Source: Vulcanimicrobiota bacterium (lineage in GTDB: Bacteria; Vulcanimicrobiota; Xenobia; Xenobiales; JADMJV01). From it: a stretch of DNA of 64,000 nt. Numbering within the stretch: position 1 is the stretch's first letter; every line of letters begins with the position of its first letter. Shown piece by piece: positions 42,733 to 50,969 of this stretch. Below the pieces are notes generated by a model. The model was not told the origin of the DNA. It searched no databases and was given only the letters and a program-made list of their open reading frames with translations. The DNA is taken from NCBI GenBank assembly GCA_019637395.1, contig JAHBVR010000011.1, positions 62,001 through 126,000 of the forward strand, in the 5' to 3' direction. The position numbers and the translations under genes were made by a program.

Positions 42733-43448
42733 TTCTTGCCCCGCTTTCGGGCTACCAAAGTCATGCCGGGCACTTCTCCTTCGAAGACGTTGTTGCGGAT
42801 CCGAAAAGTAAATTGTCGGGAAGTCCTCCGAAAACGACCGGCGGGAAAATAAAGCATGGCACGTTCCGGCGCAATTGGCATGGCCAACTTCACGTCAATG
42901 GTGCAGACGCCCTCCGCGCCGAATTTGCAGACAAAACTCGCCCGCCGGCTGAGCTTCTGCCAGGTCCCTTTGGAATCTTTGGACCAAACCTCACCCTTGT
43001 TGCTGACCACCCAGCGGAGCTGCGGCAGCCACAGACGCGGGGTCAATTTATCGTAAATATCGGCCTGAACGGGCTTGCGACTGAGAATCTTGACCTGGCC
43101 GGTGAGATGAAGGTGATAGTTGCGATCCGAGAGTGCCCAACGAAGGAGAAAAAACCCGCCCGCCAGACAGGCCAGCAGCACCAGGGCGAGCCAACCCAGC
43201 TTGCGCTTGTCCAGGTGTTTCCAGTCAATGGACTGCCACCAGTGCGCCGGTTTCTCTGGTGGCGGCGGACCCGCGGTGAAATCGCGAGTGACGACGTGCC
43301 GGGGGACATCGCTCCCATCTTCCTCCAGGCTCTCGAGAGTGAGTCCACGTCGCTCCAACTGAGCGCGCGCGACTGCCTTGTCAGCGGCCTCCAATAACCC
43401 GTTGCGAGGCTCCCCTTCCCTGGTTCTCGCTGAGAAGCGATAGCGCAT
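42729..43448 (-). CDS. Membrane protein with a GspF-type N-domain, unknown
   Basis: 239 residues. Residues 1-45 (RYRFSARTREGEPRNGLLEA, LERRGLTLESLEE) match the cytoplasmic N-terminal domain found before the GspF/PilC repeats. A single membrane helix (WLALVLLACLAGGFFLLRW) and a periplasmic beta domain (YHLHLTGQVKIL, GVCTIDVKLAMP) follow. No GspF repeats are present. The fusion of a GspF-type domain to a one-helix protein is unusual and may regulate the platform protein. First gene of the prepilin operon. Confidence 0.65.
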   Translation of the reverse strand: MRYRFSARTREGEPRNGLLEAADKAVARAQLERRGLTLESLEEDGSDVPRHVVTRDFTAGPPPPEKPAHWWQSIDWKHLDKRKLGWLALVLLACLAGGFFLLRWALSDRNYHLHLTGQVKILSRKPVQADIYDKLTPRLWLPQLRWVVSNKGEVWSKDSKGTWQKLSRRASFVCKFGAEGVCTIDVKLAMPIAPERAMLYFPAGRFRRTSRQFTFRIRNNVFEGEVPGMTLVARKRGKK

Positions 43449-43524
43449 TTGCGGTATCTTCCGCCCTCAGGTAAAAGATCCTGGACTGGAGGATCGAGAA
43501 GTCACGTAAAGAAACACCCGGTAC

Positions 43525-43920
43525 ATGCGTCGCGGTTTCAGTCTCGCCGAAAGCTTAATCGCCTGCACCCTGGTATCAGGAATCGCCGTAGCTCTGTTCG
43601 GTGTGTGGGCCCAGCACGCGCGCGCCGCCGCTCACAGTCGCGACATGATGGTGGCCAGCGCTTTCGCCGAGCAAGTGATGGAAGGCGAACTTTCCAAAGG
43701 CTACACCAGCGAAGAAGAACCCACGGTCGGAGTCTTCACCGTCACTCACCTGGTCGACGACCAACCCATCGTCACCGAGTATCGCCACCGCATCTACGTC
43801 CAGGAGAGCACCGACCCCGCCCTACCCGGTTTCAAGACCGTGCGCGTGGAAGTGGCCTGGGAACACTCCGGGAGCTGGCACAGTTTTTCCTTAAGAACCC
43901 AGCTGAGCTGGCAGGGCTAA
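43525..43920 (+). CDS. Type IV prepilin-like protein (PilV/GspI group)
   Basis: 131 residues. MRRGFSLAESLIACTLVSGI is a prepilin leader (RRG|FSLAE). The rest, with EHSGSWHSFSLRTQLSWQG at the end, fits a minor pilin. It is divergent from the GspF-domain gene, 76 bases away, which makes the two halves of a pilin locus with a shared promoter region. Confidence 0.8.
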   Translation: MRRGFSLAESLIACTLVSGIAVALFGVWAQHARAAAHSRDMMVASAFAEQVMEGELSKGYTSEEEPTVGVFTVTHLVDDQPIVTEYRHRIYVQESTDPALPGFKTVRVEVAWEHSGSWHSFSLRTQLSWQG

Positions 43921-43936
43921 CGGCGGCCATTTCGTT

Positions 43937-44152
43937 ATGAACACTCACCTGAGAATAGAAGGCATGAGCTGCCAACACTGCCAGTCGGCCGTGGAGCGCT
44001 GTCTGGCCCAAGTGCCGGGCGCTGTCCAGGTACGGGTGGATTTAGTCAGTCACTCCGCTTGGGTCAGCGGCGATTGCGATCAGCAAGCGTTGCGCGAGGC
44101 CGTCGAAGATGCCGGCTTCACCGTACTGGCCATTTCCCCCACGGACTTATGA
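43937..44152 (+). CDS. HMA-domain copper chaperone-like protein
   Basis: 71 residues. LRIEGMSCQHCQSAVERCL is the HMA metal-binding motif (GMxCxxC) and the fold (beta-alpha-beta-beta-alpha-beta) is complete, as in CopZ. It would carry Cu(I) or a similar thiophilic ion. 16 bases after the minor pilin stop; no P-type ATPase is near. Confidence 0.9.
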   Translation: MNTHLRIEGMSCQHCQSAVERCLAQVPGAVQVRVDLVSHSAWVSGDCDQQALREAVEDAGFTVLAISPTDL

Positions 44153-44167
44153 TAGACACAATTTAGC

Positions 44168-44194
44168 AATTGAACGTTTACGGAAAGTTCAATT
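44168..44194. promoter_or_regulatory. Inverted repeat upstream of the 44285 gene
   Basis: AATTGAAC, an 11-base spacer and GTTCAATT form a perfect 8-bp palindrome; ATTGAACG appears again 60 bases further on (near 44254). It lies about 90 bases before the ATG of the next gene, so it may be an operator or a transcript hairpin. No T run follows, so it is a poor terminator. Confidence 0.4.
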
Positions 44195-44284
44195 CGTTCA
44201 CATAGTGGCAACTCTATTTCTTCCCCTGCAAGTTGGAGCCGTGGGTAATATTGAACGGGTAAACCAATAGCAGGAGGCAAATAT

Positions 44285-44722
44285 ATGCAGATTGGGCTCA
44301 ATCCTCAGGCGGGAAGTTTCTCCCGGGCCCAGCTTCTAAAAGGACTGCCCGATACCGATCCGCGCCGAAAAATTCTCGATCGACTGGGGGGGAATGACGT
44401 TCAGGGTATGCTCCGCTACGCCGACGATTACTCATCTTCCGGCTACATGTCGGGCCTCGGCCTGGCTAGCGGAGCGGTCTCCACAGTCGCGTTGGCCGGC
44501 GTCACCAGTGGATTCCTTACTCAAATGATGGAACGGGGGTTGGCTCCCGCGTTAGACTCAGTGATGTCGATGCCGGGAATGATCTGCCTGCTGGCGGCCG
44601 GCGGTTTGGCGCTGGGCGGAATGCTGTATGAACGCCACCGCGAAAGTCGGTTGGCGGAAGCTCGTCAAACGACCATCCAACTGGCCAATGACATGAGCGG
44701 CTGGAATCTCTCGGGTCGCTAG
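44285..44722 (+). CDS. Small membrane protein, unknown
   Basis: 145 residues. The ATG follows AGGAGG (8 bases). The N-terminus (MQIGLNPQAGSFSRAQLLKG) is not a Sec signal. Two hydrophobic stretches (YMSGLGLASGAVSTVALAGV, MICLLAAGGLALGGML) are probable membrane helices, with a charged C-terminus (RHRESRLAEARQTTIQLAND). No family recognised. Confidence 0.65.
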   Translation: MQIGLNPQAGSFSRAQLLKGLPDTDPRRKILDRLGGNDVQGMLRYADDYSSSGYMSGLGLASGAVSTVALAGVTSGFLTQMMERGLAPALDSVMSMPGMICLLAAGGLALGGMLYERHRESRLAEARQTTIQLANDMSGWNLSGR

Positions 44723-44745
44723 TCCCCAACGGAGTCGCGACGGAG

Positions 44746-45405
44746 CTAGTTCCCCCGAAAGAGCTTGTTTTCGATGGCGCTGGCCAGCCAGCCCAGCACC
44801 AGACCTTCGATTGCGCCGATAGCCACTCCCATGAAGCCTTTACCCACGATGAAGGAAAGCACGCCCCCGGCCAGGGCGCCAAGCACGGCCCCGGCCCGGC
44901 TGGCTTCAAAGTAGAAGCAAAGGAGATTGGAAAGACCCAGGGCGGCTCCAATGAGCACCCCCAAAAACAGGTCGTAGCACATCGTGTAACCCATCATCTG
45001 GGAGCCGTGCTTGTCGATCTTGGGATTTTTGCGATAAGCCAGACGGGTCATATCGTCTACTTGCGACTTGCGGAAAGCGCACATCATGGCGCCGGTCAGT
45101 AAGCCCGCGGGGATACCGGCGCGTAGTCCGTGTCCGATGTTGGCCTGGGTCTGGGGAATTTTGCGAGCTTCGTAGCGCGAGGCCAGATCCTTGAAGCGAC
45201 CCTTGGTGGGATCTCCACCCTTGCTGGGATTAAGAGGCTGAACGCGGATGTCCAGGTTGGCCTGCCAGGGATTCTCCTCGACCGGCTCGGCGGGCGCCGC
45301 GGGCGGGGGCGGTGGAATATCGGTCGGCATGGCCTGCCCACAACTGTAACAGTTCGGTTCCCCTTGTTTATTGAGGTTCCCACAGTTTGGACAGGCTACG
45401 TACAT
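44746..45405 (-). CDS. Zinc-ribbon membrane protein, unknown
   Basis: 219 residues if it starts at the ATG of MYVACPNCG. CPNCGNLNKQGEPNCYSCGQ is a zinc ribbon (two CxxC). A Pro/Ala linker (IPPPPPAAPAEPVEE), a basic stretch and four hydrophobic segments follow, with FLGVLIGAALGLSNLLCFY and GFMGVAIGAIEGLVLGWLAS in the C-terminal half. Ribbon plus membrane fold is common in unassigned regulatory proteins. Convergent with the preceding gene. Confidence 0.7.
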   Translation of the reverse strand: MYVACPNCGNLNKQGEPNCYSCGQAMPTDIPPPPPAAPAEPVEENPWQANLDIRVQPLNPSKGGDPTKGRFKDLASRYEARKIPQTQANIGHGLRAGIPAGLLTGAMMCAFRKSQVDDMTRLAYRKNPKIDKHGSQMMGYTMCYDLFLGVLIGAALGLSNLLCFYFEASRAGAVLGALAGGVLSFIVGKGFMGVAIGAIEGLVLGWLASAIENKLFRGN

Positions 45406-45623
45406 GCGAGTCAATTCTGACTTAGGAGTGGAGACCCCTTCGTTCTCGTACAAAACGAGCTGTTCCGAAGCGCATGGTGCAGCCGGTATTTCTGGTCACA
45501 ATTCCGGGGGGTCGGATACTGGCGGGTTATTATCGAAGTCCGTAGCTCTAAGACTTGAGTCGGCTTACATTAGGTGAGACAGACCCACCCTCTTGCTGGT
45601 GGAGAATTGGATGGAACCTACTC

Positions 45624-46040
45624 ATGAAGACTTACCTGAAGCCGATGATGATGACTGCCTTACTGGCCCTGCCTCTGCTCGGTGTAGCCAGCGCCGGCCC
45701 CGTGAGCGACCTGCAGGATCGCCGCGCCGATATCCGCCAGGCTCTGCGCGACCACCGCGACGACTTGAATACGGCTATCCGTATCCACGATACGGACGGA
45801 ATCATCAACGCCAAGGCCCGCATTCGGGAAGATGAAGCCCAGCTCAAGGCCAATACGGACGAGCTGGCCCGCCTGAATGCCCATCCCAAGGATGAGCCGG
45901 AAACCGAAACTTACATGATCAAGAAGACGGTCGTCACCACCGCACCGGCCAGCCCGTATAACTCCGAGTTCGCGCCCCAGTTCAAGGTGCGCTACGACTC
46001 GGTGACGGGCAAGCCCTATTACGTCCGCGTCTACCCGTAG
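45624..46040 (+). CDS. Small secreted protein, unknown (pair with 46224 gene)
   Basis: 138 residues. Start ATG fixed by a signal peptide (MKTYLKPMMMTALLALPLLG, cut after VASA). The mature part is a charged helix (DRRADIRQALRDHRDDLNTA, EDEAQLKANTDELARLN) followed by an extended tail (VRYDSVTGKPYYVRVYP). It shares the signal peptide and the Arg-rich helix pattern with the next gene. A terminator follows. No family recognised. Confidence 0.72.
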   Translation: MKTYLKPMMMTALLALPLLGVASAGPVSDLQDRRADIRQALRDHRDDLNTAIRIHDTDGIINAKARIREDEAQLKANTDELARLNAHPKDEPETETYMIKKTVVTTAPASPYNSEFAPQFKVRYDSVTGKPYYVRVYP

Positions 46041-46058
46041 GACTGGTCGGCCCGCAGT

Positions 46059-46086
46059 AAGCCCCGCTCCGCCGGGGCTTTTTTAT
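46059..46086 (+). terminator. Rho-independent terminator
   Basis: AAGCCCC / GGGGCTT stem with an 8-base loop, followed by TTTTTTATTT, 18 bases after the preceding stop. Confidence 0.9.
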
Positions 46087-46223
46087 TTGGGCTAAGGTCT
46101 TAGACCAACGATTACTTGAGTCCGAAACTGCAAAGGACGAAAAACCGTGTTCTCAACCCGATCTCCGGCCTATCATGATAAAGAACCCGGCGCCGTGTCT
46201 GGCGCAGAACGGATGGAATTATT

Positions 46224-46550
46224 ATGAATACTTCTCTCAAACCAGTCCTGCTGACAGCCCTGATAGCTCTGCCCCTGCTGGGCGTAGCCGAAGCGCAGAG
46301 CCGGCGCGAACTCCGCCAGGACCGCCGCGAATACCGCCAGGCCGTGCGCCGCGGCGACTGGGCCGCAGCCAACCAGAAGGCCCGCGAGATTCAGCAGGAC
46401 CGGTATCGCCTGCAGCGACGTAATTGGAATAGCGGCAACTATTACAATAACCGCTGGAATAACAACGCTTGGAATAATAACAACAATTACTACTACCGGA
46501 CTAACCCCTATAACAACGGTTACTACTACAACAACTACCGACGCTGGTAG
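46224..46550 (+). CDS. Small secreted protein with Asn/Tyr-rich tail
   Basis: 108 residues. Signal peptide (MNTSLKPVLLTALIALPLLG, cut after VAEA), an Arg/Gln-rich helix (RRELRQDRREYRQAVRRGDW) and then an Asn/Tyr/Trp-rich tail (NNRWNNNAWNNNNNYYYR). The tail composition resembles the 5184-5561 protein, while the first half matches the 45624 gene, so it seems to link the two. A terminator follows directly. Extracellular role unknown. Confidence 0.75.
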   Translation: MNTSLKPVLLTALIALPLLGVAEAQSRRELRQDRREYRQAVRRGDWAAANQKAREIQQDRYRLQRRNWNSGNYYNNRWNNNAWNNNNNYYYRTNPYNNGYYYNNYRRW

Positions 46551-46552
46551 AC

Positions 46553-46580
46553 AGGCCCCCGCTCTGGGGGCTTTTTCCTT
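46553..46580 (+). terminator. Rho-independent terminator
   Basis: GCCCCC / GGGGGC stem with loop GCTCT, followed by TTTTTCCTTTTT, immediately after the Asn/Tyr-rich gene stop. Confidence 0.9.
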
Positions 46581-46599
46581 TTTGAGGTAGAATCTCAAA

Positions 46600-48780
46600 G
46601 TGGAAGCCCCGACGCTCGGTCATCCAGATTTCTCATTGCGCCTTTATGCCCTGGCACGGGCCGGCCAGCCTGAGCTCAGGGAGGGGCGTGCCCTTTGGCC
46701 GGGATTGCCATTTTGGCCTCTGGTCTGGAGCCTGAATCGGGCAGGCGTGAGCGACACCTCCCCTGGACCGGCTCGACTGGCCCGCCTCTGGCAGCGCTGG
46801 AACGGCCGGCACCGGGCCAGCCGACGTCATTCTCGCCATGGCTGTTGCATCGGAATGGTCGACGCTTTGACCTGGGAAGCTCGCCTGACCTGGCTGCTGC
46901 TTTTGCTGGAAGGGCACGGGGAGCGGGCTATCGATCCCTTATTGGAACTGCTGCGTCGAGGAGACGAGGAGATCCGCCAGTTAGCGGCGGTCGGCCTGGC
47001 TCAGTTGGGCCGCCAGGTCTTGCCCGACCTGCGGGAACGCTGGCGCTCGGCCGGCCTGGGCGAAAAGCAGGCGATCTGCCAAATTCTCTGGTACCTGGGA
47101 CCGTTGGCTCACGGCTGCCTGGACTGGGCGCGGAACTTCGACCATCCTTGGGCACGCGCGGCCTTTTACGCCATGGAGGAGCATGGCTGGCCAGCCTTGT
47201 TGGCCACCGGGAATGCCCCCATCTGGTTGGACCAGCGTAGCCTGGAGAGCGTAGGCGCGCTGGTCTTTTCCACCCATGAAGCAGATCGTTCTCGCGCCCT
47301 GGCAGCCCTGGGCGGCTGGGGACCGGCCGAGGGCCAAGCTCGGCAGTTGCTGGAGGTGCTGGCGCGCGACCCGGTGGGTTCAATCGCTCAAGCCGCCCTG
47401 GAGGCATTGTTGCAGCAAGCGGGGCCCATCAGTCAAGGCACCCTCCAGTATGCTTTGCTGCAAGCCGGCGGGAAAAACCGTTCCGCTGCTTTGAAACGGC
47501 TTTTCGGAAGCGCGCCCGAAATCGGAAGTCTCGCACAGCAGCGCGGTTTGATTCGAACGTTACGATTCTGGTCCGTCGATTGGAGCGAGCAGCTACTCGA
47601 TCACCTCGAGCTCTATGGCTTGCCCGACCCCGAATCTGCCCATCGCTTGCTGCCCCTGGACAGCGAGAAGGCTGTCAGAGTCTATCTCCAGTTGGAGGGG
47701 GATGTGCAACCCCTGCTGACACTGGCTCGCCAAGGTCCGATAGAACTCGCCCGACTGATCTTTCATCGCCTGTGGAAGGAGCAAAACTGGGACGGATTGG
47801 CCGTCTGTCTGGAGCGGTCCGAATTCCTTGAAATCTTCCTGCACCAGGACATCCTGGGCGAAATACTGCGGCTCCGGGAGTTCGACCATGCCTCTCGACT
47901 GGTGCTGGCCCTGCACAGGCTGCGGAAGTCCGAGCGACAATCGATAAGCGAGTGGGCTGGTGCCGTACTCCAGTCGTTGGAAGTGGCCCGGCTGGATTGG
48001 CCGGAGTGGGGTCGGTTGGGCCCCGAGCAACAGGAGCGAAAGCTGCGCATCATGGAGTGGCAGCGGACCATGCCCGAAGGGTTGGTGCGAGCCGTGCGCC
48101 GCGGTGTGTCACCGGGCCGCCGCTTTTTGGATTTGTTGGCCGAGCATCATGTGGAGGCCCGGGACATCCTGTTGCAGGGACTGGCCCGTTGCCCTTCCGC
48201 TGCGCGTGCCGAATTCATCGATCCTCTTCGCCGCTTTGGAACTGCGACTTGGTGCGCACTGCTCGAGTTGCCGTGTATCGAGGAATTCGACCGTGTGCTG
48301 GCTCCCCAACTTCACAGTCCGGAAGTCCAGGACTCCCTGCTGGCTCGCGGCCCCCAAGCCGGCGCGAGCTTTTCCCCCATATTGCGCATGACCGCGGCCG
48401 AAAGCCTGCTCAACTCCAAGGCTCCCGCCGATGAAGGGCGGCTGGCCTGGGCGCGGGAGCTGATCGCCTTTCCCGAATCCGCCACCTGCGCTCTCTACTA
48501 TCTTCTGCGCTGTTTCCGGGACGAAGGCCGGCAGCGACTGCTGGAGCTGCTCGACCACGAAAATCCCAGAATGCGCTATCAAGCTCTGGCTGCGGCCCGC
48601 TTCACCCTGGCCGATTGGCCCCAACTCCTGCTCAGCCGCCCCTCCGATCCCGACCCCGATATTCGCCGCCATATCCTGGTGTGGCTGGCGAGCAAGGGAG
48701 ACTTGACCGATGAGGAATCAGCTCAGGTCAAGAGGCTGCTGGAGCCTCCGCTGCGAAGGGACGAGCCTCGGGAGGACTGA
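46600..48780 (+). CDS. HEAT-repeat protein
   Basis: 726 residues; GTG start. Repeated helix pairs with LLRRGDEEIRQLAAVGLAQL, ALAALGGWGPAEGQARQLLE, ARDPVGSIAQAALEALLQ and the final DPDPDIRRHILVWLASKG are HEAT-like. Long alpha-solenoid with no enzyme motif; probably a protein-binding scaffold. The next gene begins 3 bases after its stop, so it leads an operon of two or three genes. Confidence 0.85.
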   Translation: MEAPTLGHPDFSLRLYALARAGQPELREGRALWPGLPFWPLVWSLNRAGVSDTSPGPARLARLWQRWNGRHRASRRHSRHGCCIGMVDALTWEARLTWLLLLLEGHGERAIDPLLELLRRGDEEIRQLAAVGLAQLGRQVLPDLRERWRSAGLGEKQAICQILWYLGPLAHGCLDWARNFDHPWARAAFYAMEEHGWPALLATGNAPIWLDQRSLESVGALVFSTHEADRSRALAALGGWGPAEGQARQLLEVLARDPVGSIAQAALEALLQQAGPISQGTLQYALLQAGGKNRSAALKRLFGSAPEIGSLAQQRGLIRTLRFWSVDWSEQLLDHLELYGLPDPESAHRLLPLDSEKAVRVYLQLEGDVQPLLTLARQGPIELARLIFHRLWKEQNWDGLAVCLERSEFLEIFLHQDILGEILRLREFDHASRLVLALHRLRKSERQSISEWAGAVLQSLEVARLDWPEWGRLGPEQQERKLRIMEWQRTMPEGLVRAVRRGVSPGRRFLDLLAEHHVEARDILLQGLARCPSAARAEFIDPLRRFGTATWCALLELPCIEEFDRVLAPQLHSPEVQDSLLARGPQAGASFSPILRMTAAESLLNSKAPADEGRLAWARELIAFPESATCALYYLLRCFRDEGRQRLLELLDHENPRMRYQALAAARFTLADWPQLLLSRPSDPDPDIRRHILVWLASKGDLTDEESAQVKRLLEPPLRRDEPRED

Positions 48781-48783
48781 ACC

Positions 48784-49260
48784 ATGTCCAACAGCTTTCT
48801 GGTCTTTCTGGTGTTGTTGCTGGCCGGCGGAGGCGGAGCTTACTGGTATATCCATAAAGATGACAACCGGCTGCGCCTGGACACCTGCACCCTGCGCGGC
48901 AAAAGCGGTGTGATCGAAGACGGAGCCACCATCGAGGCCCTGGACAACCTCAAGCTCAACGTCACAGTGCGCGGTTGCACCGCGGACTCTTCGCAAATGT
49001 GCAAAGCAAATGTCAGAGCCAATATCGAGGGCCCCTCCAAATCGGTCAAATTCATGGCCTATTCATCCAAAGGACTGCTCCAGGAGCTGAACACCATGGA
49101 GCCCTTTACTTTCCGCAAAAACTCGGCCATCACATCCATGGAAGTGCCGGCCGAAGCCGAGGGCTGGGCGCCTGGAGAGTACACGGTCACGGTCGTGGCC
49201 GAAGACTTGAACGCCAACAAGAAGGTTGAGAAAAAATTCAAGTTCACTTCCAAGTTTTAA
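48784..49260 (+). CDS. Membrane-anchored protein, unknown
   Basis: 158 residues. MSNSFLVFLVLLLAGGGGAY is an N-terminal anchor; the rest is a two-Cys beta domain (CTLRGKSGVIEDGATIEALD, LNVTVRGCTADSSQMCKANV) ending KKFKFTSKF. Its stop overlaps the start of the deacetylase gene by one base. Immunoglobulin-like look (YTVTVVAEDLNAN). No family recognised. Confidence 0.65.
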   Translation: MSNSFLVFLVLLLAGGGGAYWYIHKDDNRLRLDTCTLRGKSGVIEDGATIEALDNLKLNVTVRGCTADSSQMCKANVRANIEGPSKSVKFMAYSSKGLLQELNTMEPFTFRKNSAITSMEVPAEAEGWAPGEYTVTVVAEDLNANKKVEKKFKFTSKF

Positions 49261-50189
49261 TGCGCTGGGTATCCGTCCTGCTGCTACTGTTGACTTTGAC
49301 CTGCGCGGGCGAACCGGCTCACTGGGACGGGTTGATCGAGCACGCTCCCAGCACAAAGGAACAGGCCGATGGGTTGAGTGCGCGCTTGAATCAGGCGTAT
49401 GCGGCTGAAGTTCAGCGACTGGGCGGCCCGCCGTGGTGGCTGGATTCAGTTCGCTCCCACTGTCAGGAGAACCTGAAGGCCGCCGGCGAACATTCTGAAG
49501 CGCCACCTCTGTCCCAGGCCGGCCGCCGCTTCATCGCCGACTACGCGCTCGAACAGCAACGCCTGGCCAGATTGCAGGGCCGCTATCCCTCAGAAATCCG
49601 CTGGACTCGCGAGGAAACGGTGGGCTGGGAGATGCCCGACCGTAGCTTTCAGCTCACCTTCGACGACGGCCCCAAGGCCGGCATCAGCCAGGCCATTCTG
49701 GCCAGTCTGCGTCAATACCGATATCCGGCCACTTTTTTCGTACTCGGCAAGCGTTTGGCGGAAGCCGGCGACAAGCGCCCGGACTATTCGGGGTTTGTGG
49801 TAGCCAGCCACAGCCACGACCACGCCAACCTCGTGCAATTGAGCCCGGCCGACCTGAGCGCCGAATTCAGCCACACTGAAAAGCAGGCTCAGCGCTCCGG
49901 CTTGAAGCTGGCTCGCCTCTTCCGCGCACCCTACGGTTCACGGGCCCAACGGGAGCTTACCTTGATGAAAAAACTCGGACTGCGCTCGACGCTCTGGAAC
50001 GTGGACAGCCAGGACTGGCAGGCCGACATGCAGACCCGTCCCGGCCGCATTGCCTCGCGCACTCTGGCGCTGATGCTGCTGCACCGCCACGGCATCGTGC
50101 TCATGCACGACGTCCAGCCCCAAACCCCGGCCGAACTCGCCCGCCTCCTCCCGGTCATCCCCCGGCTGGGCTTCCGCATCTCTCCCTGA
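49260..50189 (+). CDS. Polysaccharide deacetylase (NodB/CE4 family)
   Basis: 309 residues with a signal peptide (MRWVSVLLLLLTLTCAGEPA). NodB motifs: TFDDGPKAG (catalytic Asp and metal Asp), HSHDHANL (metal His pair), RAPYGSRAQ, WNVDSQDW and LMHDVQPQ (His base). It removes N-acetyl groups from a surface glycan or peptidoglycan. The first ~120 residues are a helical extension without a known domain. Coupled to the anchored protein upstream. Confidence 0.94.
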   Translation: MRWVSVLLLLLTLTCAGEPAHWDGLIEHAPSTKEQADGLSARLNQAYAAEVQRLGGPPWWLDSVRSHCQENLKAAGEHSEAPPLSQAGRRFIADYALEQQRLARLQGRYPSEIRWTREETVGWEMPDRSFQLTFDDGPKAGISQAILASLRQYRYPATFFVLGKRLAEAGDKRPDYSGFVVASHSHDHANLVQLSPADLSAEFSHTEKQAQRSGLKLARLFRAPYGSRAQRELTLMKKLGLRSTLWNVDSQDWQADMQTRPGRIASRTLALMLLHRHGIVLMHDVQPQTPAELARLLPVIPRLGFRISP

Positions 50190-50288
50190 CCGGCATGGCA
50201 TCTTGTTTACATGTTCGATCTTAACTCCAGGGTACAGCTCGCTTAGTATGCGGTAGAAATACATAGATCAGCACAGGAGCCGACCAAA

Positions 50289-50960
50289 ATGTCTATTACC
50301 GCCAGTTCGCCGCGCCTTATGGTGGGGGTTCCCACCGGATATCTGTCACCTCAGATTCCCCCGCCCAACACCTACCACGTCAATTCGGTAGGCATCGAAA
50401 TCGAGCCCGGCCTCGGCATCAGCCTGGACGGCAAAGCCATCCTGGTCGGACCCAAGGATGTCACCGACAAGTTCGACATCATCGGCCATCTCTCCGACGG
50501 CACCATGCCGCAGCGTGACTTCCAGGTGACCCGCCAGGGCCTGCAAACGCTGGTCAATGGCTACTACGACAACCAGGACTACAGCCTCAACCAGTCGGGC
50601 AACTCGGTCGACATCAAAGGTAAAGAAGACGTGCACAACGTGCAGGCCAACTACCGCGCCGACGGCATCGACGTACTCAGCAAGTACGCCGCCCGGGCCT
50701 ACACCGTCAACGTCAACGGCCCGGAAGCCACCGTCGTCTCGGGCTTTGCCGATGCCCCCAAATACAAGATCACCCAGGAAGGCAACACCACCAGGGTGGA
50801 CGCGGGCTTCGAAGAAGGCAACTTCACCTTCACCCGCAAGGACGACGGCAGCATCTTCATCGACGGCCAGCTCAAGCCTCAGGACTTCGACATCAAGCGC
50901 GAAGGCGACAAACTGGTGCTGCAGGGCTACTACCCGCAGCAGCGCTACGTCATCGGCTAA
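50289..50960 (+). CDS. Beta-repeat protein, unknown
   Basis: 223 residues. Shine-Dalgarno CAGGAG 10 bases upstream. After an unsignalled N-terminus (MSITASSPRLMVGVPTGYLS) the protein repeats a short strand unit: DF/Y + five to six residues + G + two or three + V + G + Y + xx + Q + xY (for example FQVTRQGLQTLVNGYYDNQD and FDIKREGDKLVLQGYYPQQ). Probably a small beta-solenoid or OspA-like sheet. No family recognised. Confidence 0.68.
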   Translation: MSITASSPRLMVGVPTGYLSPQIPPPNTYHVNSVGIEIEPGLGISLDGKAILVGPKDVTDKFDIIGHLSDGTMPQRDFQVTRQGLQTLVNGYYDNQDYSLNQSGNSVDIKGKEDVHNVQANYRADGIDVLSKYAARAYTVNVNGPEATVVSGFADAPKYKITQEGNTTRVDAGFEEGNFTFTRKDDGSIFIDGQLKPQDFDIKREGDKLVLQGYYPQQRYVIG

Positions 50961-50969
50961 GGTCACACG

